A stretch of 13,122 nucleotides of DNA from Oligosphaeraceae bacterium (lineage in GTDB: Bacteria > Verrucomicrobiota > Lentisphaeria > Oligosphaerales > Oligosphaeraceae): the NCBI GenBank assembly GCA_012515455.1, contig JAAYYJ010000345.1:1-13122 (forward strand), written 5' to 3'. Made by a program: the position numbers and the translations under genes. Below the pieces are notes generated by a model. It ran no database searches, was not told where the DNA came from, and saw only the letters and a list, made by a program, of their open reading frames with translations. Of this stretch, positions 7,641-13,122 are shown in pieces. Position 1 is the stretch's first letter; every line of letters begins with the position of its first letter.

Positions 7641-7659
7641 GTCTACTCCCGGAGTACCT

Positions 7660-9771
7660 TTAATATGGCAGCTTGGTGTCGGTGACAGTCAGGTGCGGCT
7701 CCTGCAAATAATTCCCGGCCGAGAATTCCTCCTTGCCGGGCTCGCACTGCGCCAGCACAGTGACCTGCCGGAATTCGCCGGGCGGGAGATGGCAGTTCTC
7801 GCCATTGAGGGTCAGCACTGCATCGGTCTGGCCGAGATTGACCATGGTCATTCCCTGGGTATTCAGGCTGAAGACCGTCAAGGCCGTGCCCTCCCGGCGC
7901 AGCTGGCAGTTCTTGTCCAACGGATGCAGCAGCACTCGGTCCAGAAGATAGAATACCCCCATTTCTGATGGCAGCAAGGAGAATTCCGGTGAGACCTCCC
8001 CGCCCAGCCAGATGCGCAGATTCTGGCTAAAGTCGAATTCACTGTTCAAGGCGTAGATGATCTGCAACCCGTCGTGCTGCCGGCAGAAGGAGTAGCGCAC
8101 TGCATCCGAACAGAGCAGGCGCAATTCGCCCTGCCCGGCCAAGGCAGTGACCCGCAGCAGATGCTCTGCCAGCGACCGCATGCCGTCGCTGCCGGGGTAA
8201 TCGAAGGCGGTGACCAGACGCGCCTTGCCCAGCCCCAGGCGATGCTCAATCAGGGCCGGAGAGGCTTGCAGTTGCTCCACGGTGTCGCCATGCTCATCGC
8301 TGAAACTGGCACAGACCTGGACGGCATCGGAACAGACCTCCACCACGGCCGGACTGACATTGCCCATCAGGACCGGGTCGCGGCGGGCGTGTCGCACCGG
8401 CAGCGGCAGGGTCCCGCCAGGCAGAGTCTTCACCCCGGTCACTTCCGGCCCGCGTCGCCCGATGATGCGCACCCCGAACAACTCCCGCAGATCGCCATCC
8501 CGGAAAAGCCGGATTGGGCCGCCGCGCTGGTCATTTGCATTGCAATGCGGCAGCCAGAGCAGCAGTTCTCCCCCGGCCCGGACATAGGCGAGCAGTTTAG
8601 CGTGCAGCGTCTCGTCCATCAGGTTCCAGCCCAGGAAGACCAGATACGGGTACTGCTGCAGCACCTCGAGGGGCGCCTCGGCGGGGACGATATCGTACTG
8701 CCCGCAGGGAGGATTGCCGGAGAATGAGCATTCGCCCAGGTAGAGCTCGCTGTAGGGGTTCTCGCGGGTATTGAGCACCTCGGTCAGTTGCCAGCTGCGT
8801 TCGGCGGCGGAGTCCTTCCATTCCTCGCCCTGCTGATATTGGCCCCAGAAATACGGATTCCACAGCCCCGGACAGCCGTCGTACTGCCCGGAGATGATGC
8901 CCAGACGCACTTCCGGACCGTCTGAGGGACGGTAATGAATTTTGCCGAAGCGGTAGAATTCCCGCAATATTTTCCGTGCTTCCGCCATCACCGGATGGTG
9001 GAAATCGAAGGACTTGTTATCGCCATGGCAGTCATAATATCCGGATTCCGGGAAGATGAATTCTGCGCCGGCGAGGAAAGACAGATACAGCGACTGCCTC
9101 CAGCGCTTCAGCCACAGCTGGTCGAATTCGAAGCCGCCATACCAGCCGATGGCGATATGCACGCCCCAGAAGCGCGCGCCGCTTCTGGCGCAGCCGCGGA
9201 TGGCCGGCAGCATCCGGTAGGGATCACCGGGGAGCATCTCCAGACACAGGTCATCTATCCCCGCCTGCATCTGGTATTTGAACAGCATGCTGGAATCGAC
9301 ATTGAGCAGCCGCCCGCTGCCGACCTCCCGCCGTTCGTAATCGATGAATTCGCGCATATATTCGACGTAGGTATCGGCCGCTTCCCTAGAACTGGTGACG
9401 GTGGGCAGATTCTCATAGTTGTGCACCTTGCGGTTGATGGTGTAGCTGCGCGGCCAGTAGAGCACTCCGCCGGCCTCACCTATGCAGTAGCGCCCCAGAT
9501 AATACTCGCCGCCGGCCGCACTGGCCGCCTCGACATCCGCTTTGCTTAGGCTGGGACAACGCCAGCGCCGGTGGTCGCCGCGACGCTGCAGCTCACTGAC
9601 CATCACGTAGATTTTTTTCTCCCGGCAATACTGCATCAGGCGGATGGCTTCATCCCGGTCGTCCGGCAGGGTCAGCAGGACGATCTCGCCCAGCTTTAAC
9701 TGTATGAACTGCTCAATGGCAACCAATCCGACCGGAACCGAAGCACCAATCAACAACTTCCTGGCTTGCAT
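7660..9771 (-). CDS. Glycoside hydrolase-like protein (TIM-barrel plus GATase-like domain), family not recognised
   Basis: The product is 703 aa with no signal peptide or membrane segment, so probably cytoplasmic. Residues 1 to about 280 look like a TIM barrel rich in aromatic residues. Glu178 (CLEMLPG) and Glu242 (IFPESGYY) sit in settings like strand-end catalytic glutamates. From about 285 (VRLGIISGQYDG) a middle domain includes YLVFLGWNLMDETLHAKLLA and YVRAGGELLLWLPH, typical of the beta-galactosidase trimerisation or GATase-like fold that follows the barrel in GH42-type enzymes. A beta-rich C-terminal domain ends the protein. This suggests a sugar-cleaving enzyme, but substrate and GH family are unknown and activity is inference. 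The start at 9771 has AGGTGA 4 nt upstream; the longer frame from 9885 would begin upstream of the likely promoter. It leads the operon with sbcD and sbcC. Confidence 0.6.
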   Translation of the reverse strand: MQARKLLIGASVPVGLVAIEQFIQLKLGEIVLLTLPDDRDEAIRLMQYCREKKIYVMVSELQRRGDHRRWRCPSLSKADVEAASAAGGEYYLGRYCIGEAGGVLYWPRSYTINRKVHNYENLPTVTSSREAADTYVEYMREFIDYERREVGSGRLLNVDSSMLFKYQMQAGIDDLCLEMLPGDPYRMLPAIRGCARSGARFWGVHIAIGWYGGFEFDQLWLKRWRQSLYLSFLAGAEFIFPESGYYDCHGDNKSFDFHHPVMAEARKILREFYRFGKIHYRPSDGPEVRLGIISGQYDGCPGLWNPYFWGQYQQGEEWKDSAAERSWQLTEVLNTRENPYSELYLGECSFSGNPPCGQYDIVPAEAPLEVLQQYPYLVFLGWNLMDETLHAKLLAYVRAGGELLLWLPHCNANDQRGGPIRLFRDGDLRELFGVRIIGRRGPEVTGVKTLPGGTLPLPVRHARRDPVLMGNVSPAVVEVCSDAVQVCASFSDEHGDTVEQLQASPALIEHRLGLGKARLVTAFDYPGSDGMRSLAEHLLRVTALAGQGELRLLCSDAVRYSFCRQHDGLQIIYALNSEFDFSQNLRIWLGGEVSPEFSLLPSEMGVFYLLDRVLLHPLDKNCQLRREGTALTVFSLNTQGMTMVNLGQTDAVLTLNGENCHLPPGEFRQVTVLAQCEPGKEEFSAGNYLQEPHLTVTDTKLPY

Positions 9772-9831
9772 GCAATCACCTGAGTTGGAGTTCTGCCTGA
9801 GGACAAAGTCAGCGAAAATGCCGGCCGGAAT

Positions 9832-9860
9832 AATATATTGTCTCCTGCCCGATGTGCCAG
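9832..9860 (-). promoter_or_regulatory. Candidate promoter for the glycosidase-sbcD-sbcC operon
   Basis: On the minus strand CTGGCA (9855-9860) and TATATT (9832-9837) are spaced by 17 bp, matching 4/6 and 5/6 of the sigma70 consensus. Transcription would start near 9825, leaving a leader of about 54 nt before the ATG at 9771. The placement also argues against the longer open frame from 9885. Confidence 0.4.
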
Positions 9861-9912
9861 TCTGCAGCCGCAGCAAAAGCCGCAACAGCAGCAGCCCGCT
9901 TTTTCCGCCCCC

Positions 9913-9934
9913 GGAGAGTTATTGGAGAGTTATT
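9913..9934 (+). repeat. Tandem 11-bp direct repeat in the divergent promoter region
   Basis: GGAGAGTTATT occurs twice with no gap (9913-9923 and 9924-9934). A period of 11 bp is about one helical turn, so two protein subunits could bind the same face of DNA. The pair ends 13 bp before the candidate -35 box at 9948, an activator-like position, and lies between the two divergent promoters. It could instead be a simple duplication. Confidence 0.55.
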
Positions 9935-9947
9935 TCCCGCAAATCTC

Positions 9948-9975
9948 TTGCTAAGACAGAATGGCGATTTATATT
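9948..9975 (+). promoter_or_regulatory. Candidate promoter for the CoA ligase operon
   Basis: TTGCTA (9948-9953) and TATATT (9970-9975) are spaced by 16 bp, with 4/6 and 5/6 matches to the sigma70 consensus. Transcription would begin near 9982, giving a leader of about 72 nt. An in-frame ATG at 9961 would then not be transcribed, which supports the gene start at 10054. Confidence 0.4.
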
Positions 9976-9981
9976 TTGCTG

Positions 9982-10034
9982 AAAACCACCATCCGGCTTG
10001 ACTGCGGGCACCGCAGATGGTTTTGCCTGCCCGC
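9982..10034 (+). promoter_or_regulatory. Switch-like folded leader of the CoA ligase operon
   Basis: AAAACCA (9982-9988) is complementary to TGGTTTT (10018-10024), enclosing a strong hairpin CTGCGG (10002-10007)/CCGCAG (10011-10016) with a GCA loop. A rival 7-bp helix, GCGGGCA (10004-10010) with TGCCCGC (10028-10034), cannot coexist with that inner hairpin and ends 10 nt before the ribosome binding site. This could control transcription or translation of the ligase gene. It matches no riboswitch class I recognise, and helices this short can arise by chance in GC-rich DNA. Confidence 0.35.
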
Positions 10035-10053
10035 GAGTCCTTTTGGAGAATCC

Positions 10054-11328
10054 ATGAGCAGATACTGGAATGAGCGTCTCGAGACCATGTCCCGTGACGA
10101 GTTGACCGCCTTGCAAGGAGAACGCCTGCAATCCCTCGCCGCCCGCGTATATCAACGCAACGCCTGGTACCGGGAGGCTTTTGACCAACACGGTGTGAAG
10201 CCCGGCGATATCAAATGCGCCGCTGACATCACCAAGCTGCCCTGCACCAACAAAGACTCCTTCAGGATCAATTATCCCCTCGGGCTCTCCTGCGTCGACC
10301 GCAGCGAACTGCGAGAATTCCACATGAGCTCCGGTTCGACCGGCACACCGGTGGTGATGGCCTATACCAACCACGACCTGGAACAGTGGGCGGAGTGCAT
10401 GGCCCGTTGCTACCGCATGGCCGGGATGTACCCGGGCGACGGCGTGCAAATCACCCCGACCTTCGGGCTGTTCAACGGCGGTTTCGGGTTCTTCCATGGA
10501 GCCCGCAAAGCGGAGCTGTTTATCAGCCCGGCCAGCTCCGGAAATACACCCCGCCAGATAAAACTGCTTAATGACTTCCAAATCAAAGGCATCGGTTGCG
10601 TGGTATCGTATATGGCCCGGATCATGGAAGTCGCCCAAGAGCAAAACGTGGAATTACCGCATCTGAAGGTCGGTATCTTCGGGGCCGAGACCTTCTCCGA
10701 CAAAATGCGCCATAAAATCGAGAGCTCGCTGGACATCAAAGCCTACGACATCTACGGCATGACCGAGACCGGCGGGGTCGGGACTACCGGCATGGACTGC
10801 GAGGCGCGCAACGGCATCCACGTCTGGGAAGACCACTACCTGGTAGAAATCGTCGACCCGGTTAGCGGACAGCCCCTGCCCGACGGACGGACCGGCGAAG
10901 TGACCTTCACCTCCCTGACCCGAAAAGCCATTCCAGTCATCCGCTTCCGCACCGGCGATATCAGCCGCATCATCAGCCGCGAACGCTGCGCCTGCGGCCG
11001 GACCTGTCTGCGTATCGACCGGATTACCGGCCGTTATGACGATATGATTATTATCAAAGGGGTGAATTTCTTCCCCAAGCAGGTCGAACAGGCTCTGATG
11101 GAAATCCCCGGCGTCCTGCCGGAATACCAGATCATCCTGGAGGAACGGCACGGCATCCAGGATGTGATCATCAATGTCGAGGCCGAGTCGGGCGTGACCG
11201 GCTTCACGGTCGAGAAATACCTGAAAGAGAAGCTCGGCTTCTCACCCCGCGGCGATGTCTTCAAACCCGGCGAACTGCCGCGCAGCGAGGGCAAGGCCAA
11301 GCGGGTTATTCACCGGGTGCTGGATTGA
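10054..11328 (+). CDS. PaaK-type adenylate-forming CoA ligase (phenylacetate-CoA ligase family)
   Basis: The product is 424 aa, close to the family length of about 430. The ATP/AMP-binding loop SSGSTGTP is at residues 92-99, the adenylation motif YGMTETGG at 234-241, then PVIRFRTGDIS, and the C-terminal hinge RYDDMIIIKGVNFFPKQVE from 327. A cysteine cluster (Cys312, 314, 318) precedes the hinge, as in CACGRTxxR segments of this family. Members activate an aryl-acetate or other carboxylate with ATP and join it to CoA in the cytoplasm. The acid used here is unknown, since no phenylacetate-degradation gene is nearby. The start at 10054 has GGAGA 4 nt upstream; an in-frame ATG at 9961 lies upstream of the likely transcription start. 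It is the first gene of a tight operon with an oxidoreductase and an M18 peptidase. Confidence 0.88.
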   Translation: MSRYWNERLETMSRDELTALQGERLQSLAARVYQRNAWYREAFDQHGVKPGDIKCAADITKLPCTNKDSFRINYPLGLSCVDRSELREFHMSSGSTGTPVVMAYTNHDLEQWAECMARCYRMAGMYPGDGVQITPTFGLFNGGFGFFHGARKAELFISPASSGNTPRQIKLLNDFQIKGIGCVVSYMARIMEVAQEQNVELPHLKVGIFGAETFSDKMRHKIESSLDIKAYDIYGMTETGGVGTTGMDCEARNGIHVWEDHYLVEIVDPVSGQPLPDGRTGEVTFTSLTRKAIPVIRFRTGDISRIISRERCACGRTCLRIDRITGRYDDMIIIKGVNFFPKQVEQALMEIPGVLPEYQIILEERHGIQDVIINVEAESGVTGFTVEKYLKEKLGFSPRGDVFKPGELPRSEGKAKRVIHRVLD

Positions 11329-11340
11329 GGGCTGGTTCTG

Positions 11341-12348
11341 ATGCATAACGGCAAATATGGCTGTGCAGTCTGGGGCTGTGGCTGGGTCGCCAGCGGCCAC
11401 ATCAATGCCTATCTGCGCCACCCCCAATGCGAGGTGCTGGCACTGGGCAGCCGCCGGCGCGAAAGCATCCTGGCCAAACAGCAGGAATTCGGCCTGGACT
11501 GCCGGGCCTGCCTCGATTTCGCAGAGCTGCTCCAGGACGAGCGCATCGACATCATCTCAATTTGCACACCGAACTGCCAGCATGCAGAAGAAGCCATCCG
11601 GGCCGCCCGGGCCGGCAAGCATGTCTTCCTGGAAAAGCCCATCGCCATCTGCGAGGAGGACCTCTTGCGGCTCACCCAGACCTTCGCGGCCTGCGGAGTG
11701 CGCAGCCTGGTCGGGCTGGTGCTGCGCTTCAACCCCCTGGTCCAGCTGCAGCGGCAGCTGGTAGCCGAGGGAGAGCTCGGCCGGGTCTTTATGGCCAATG
11801 TGGATTACTGGTTCGGGCGGGAACGCCTGGGCTGGATGAAGGACCGCGCTCAGACTGGCGGTGCGTTCATCCTGGCCGGCTGTCATTCGGTGGACATGGC
11901 CCGCTTCGTCCTGGGCGCGGACATCGTGGAAGTCAGCGGCGCCTCAGTCCAGGTGGGCGAGTACTACGAGTACCCTCCCGTAGAGACGGCCCAAGTCCGC
12001 TTCGCCAATGGTGCTCTGGGGGTATTCACCTGCTCACTGGTAGGCTGCAACCCCTATACCGCCAATTTGAGCCTGCTGGGCGAAAAAGGCACCATCGTCA
12101 ATGACCGGTTCTTCCTGCGCCGCTTTGCCGGCCAGAAGAATTTTTTTACCTTGGACACTGGTGTCAAGAAGAGCGGGGATGTCTACGGCCATCCCTTCCC
12201 GGCCATGGTCGAGCATTTTATCACCTGCATCCAGGAAGATCGGGAATCACCGCACAACCTGGCCTCCGCTGTCAATGCCCACCGGGCCTGCCTGGCCATC
12301 AGCCGCAGCGCCGCCGAGGGGGGCCGCAAAATCACCATCACTGACTAA
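11341..12348 (+). CDS. Gfo/Idh/MocA family NAD(P)-dependent oxidoreductase
   Basis: The product is 335 aa, standard for the family. The N-terminal Rossmann fold has GCGWVASGH (12-20). The catalytic EKP motif is at 98-100, with Lys99 expected to take part in hydride transfer. In the C-terminal substrate domain GGAFILAGCHSVD carries His182 and Asp185. The aspartate often found four residues before this His is a leucine (178), so the site departs from the sugar dehydrogenase pattern. Members oxidise or reduce sugars, inositols or their derivatives in the cytoplasm; the substrate here is unknown. The gene starts 12 nt after the ligase, with GAGGG overlapping that gene's stop region. It is followed 9 nt later by the M18 peptidase, so the three are probably translated from one mRNA. 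Confidence 0.9.
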   Translation: MHNGKYGCAVWGCGWVASGHINAYLRHPQCEVLALGSRRRESILAKQQEFGLDCRACLDFAELLQDERIDIISICTPNCQHAEEAIRAARAGKHVFLEKPIAICEEDLLRLTQTFAACGVRSLVGLVLRFNPLVQLQRQLVAEGELGRVFMANVDYWFGRERLGWMKDRAQTGGAFILAGCHSVDMARFVLGADIVEVSGASVQVGEYYEYPPVETAQVRFANGALGVFTCSLVGCNPYTANLSLLGEKGTIVNDRFFLRRFAGQKNFFTLDTGVKKSGDVYGHPFPAMVEHFITCIQEDRESPHNLASAVNAHRACLAISRSAAEGGRKITITD

Positions 12349-12357
12349 GGAACCGTT

Positions 12358-13122
12358 ATGGCCCCGAAAACTCCCGCCCAAAAGAAGCCCTCGGTTGCAC
12401 TCTGGAAGCGTGAACAGGGCTGGGACCGCCTGAGCGCCAAGGACGAAGCCGCGCTGGAAAAATATTGTTCCGAGTACCGTGAATTTCTCAGCCAGGCCAA
12501 GACCGAGCGTCTGGTCCACGACCATCTGCTGCAGCTGGCCGTGGCAGCCGGCTATCAGGACCTTGACCAGCTGCGCCAGGGCCAGAAGAAGCTCAAGCCC
12601 GGGGCGAAAGTCTACCGTTCCTGCGGCGGCAAGACCCTGATGCTGCTCAAAGTCGGGCGGCAGCCCTTGCCGGAAGGTCTGAATCTGGTCGGCGGACACG
12701 CCGACTGCCCCCGCCTGGATGCCAAACCTTGCCCGCTCTACCAGGACGACGACCTGCTCCTGCTCGATACGCATTACTACGGCGGCATCCGCAAATATCA
12801 ATGGGTGGCCATGCCCCTGGCATTGCACGGGGTGGTAATCCTGCGCAACGGTCAAAAAGTGACTCTGAATATCGGCGAAAATCCCGCTGACCCGGTCTTC
12901 GTGATCACCGACCTGCTGCCCCATCTCGACAAGGACGCCGACAAGAAAACCCTGGCCAGCGGCATCGACGGCGAAGCCCTCAATGTACTGCTGGGCAGCC
13001 GGCCGGTCTCGGGCAAGGACGACGATAAAGAGATCAAGGACAAGACCAAGCTGCGCATCCTCCGCCTGCTGCAGGAAAAATACGGCATTGAGGAGGAGGA
13101 TTTCTGCAGCGCGGAACTGGAA
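12358..13122 (+). CDS. M18 family aminopeptidase (aspartyl aminopeptidase-like), truncated by window end
   Basis: The first 255 residues are present and the frame stays open to the last base; the family is usually about 430-470 aa. The metal-binding motif GGHADCPRLDAKP has His114 and Asp116, and THYYGGIRKYQW aligns with the conserved TYGG region. Near the edge, DPVFVITDLLPHL, GEALNVLLGSRP and YGIEEEDFCSAELE match the clostridial aminopeptidase I branch of M18. These are cytoplasmic, zinc-dependent, multimeric enzymes that remove N-terminal residues from peptides. The remaining metal ligands would lie beyond the window. Translation starts at ATG 12358, with AAGGA (12347-12351) overlapping the previous gene's stop. 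Its presence in an operon with a CoA ligase and a sugar-type oxidoreductase may mean peptide conjugates are handled, but that is speculation. Confidence 0.88.
   Translation, partial: MAPKTPAQKKPSVALWKREQGWDRLSAKDEAALEKYCSEYREFLSQAKTERLVHDHLLQLAVAAGYQDLDQLRQGQKKLKPGAKVYRSCGGKTLMLLKVGRQPLPEGLNLVGGHADCPRLDAKPCPLYQDDDLLLLDTHYYGGIRKYQWVAMPLALHGVVILRNGQKVTLNIGENPADPVFVITDLLPHLDKDADKKTLASGIDGEALNVLLGSRPVSGKDDDKEIKDKTKLRILRLLQEKYGIEEEDFCSAELE

Noticed and set aside
9846..9859. Sigma54-like TGGCAC on the minus strand upstream of the glycosidase-like gene
   Set aside because: The spacing from GG to the next GC is 8 bp instead of the required 10, and a better sigma70-type pair overlaps it.
9961..10053. 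Ligase start at the in-frame ATG 9961
   Set aside because: The extra 31 residues are not part of the PaaK family, the ATG lies upstream of the candidate -10 box, and GGAGA precedes 10054.
12247..12924. 225-codon minus-strand open frame opposite the oxidoreductase end and peptidase
   Set aside because: It is a shadow of two genes with clear catalytic motifs on the plus strand.

Overview
The window carries eight protein-coding genes, seven complete and one cut by the right edge. They sit in GC-rich DNA with short gaps and bacterial Shine-Dalgarno sites. No tRNA, rRNA, CRISPR array or insertion sequence was found. Gene content (a stand-alone Lys1/alanine-dehydrogenase-like enzyme, a cytoplasmic glycosidase-like protein, a Gfo/Idh/MocA oxidoreductase, a PaaK-type CoA ligase and an M18 aminopeptidase) fits an anaerobic, carbohydrate-using bacterium. 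Lentisphaerota or another PVC lineage is my best guess, but that is inference from gene style, not from a phylogenetic marker.

Layout. (1) 1-620 is non-coding and unusually rich in inverted repeats. It includes two direct copies of a 27-bp element (204-230, 281-307), each able to fold on itself, with a terminator-like hairpin between them. A promoter-like sequence near 523-550 probably drives the next genes. (2) 621-2540, plus strand: a saccharopine/alanine dehydrogenase-like enzyme followed by a histidine phosphatase, probably co-transcribed. (3) 9771-2560, minus strand: a glycosidase-like protein of unrecognised family, then sbcD and sbcC. They are spaced 19 nt apart and then overlap by an ATGA, so they look like one operon. 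The sbcC end converges on the phosphatase with only 19 nt between them. (4) 9772-10053: a divergent promoter region with a promoter candidate for each direction, a tandem 11-bp direct repeat and a leader that can fold in two mutually exclusive ways. (5) 10054-13122, plus strand: a PaaK-like adenylate-forming CoA ligase, a Gfo/Idh/MocA oxidoreductase and a truncated M18 aminopeptidase, with gaps of 12 and 9 nt.

How they work together. SbcC and SbcD form the Mre11/Rad50-type nuclease that opens DNA hairpins and processes breaks. They sit in the same window as a palindrome-rich non-coding stretch, but no functional link is shown. The ligase, oxidoreductase and peptidase genes probably form a metabolic operon of unknown substrate. 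The glycosidase-like gene and the ligase operon share a divergent control region and could be co-regulated. Nothing here is a clear new defence or mobile system. The best leads are the repeat/hairpin block at the left end, the divergent control region with its switch-like leader, and the unclassified glycosidase-like protein leading the sbcDC operon.
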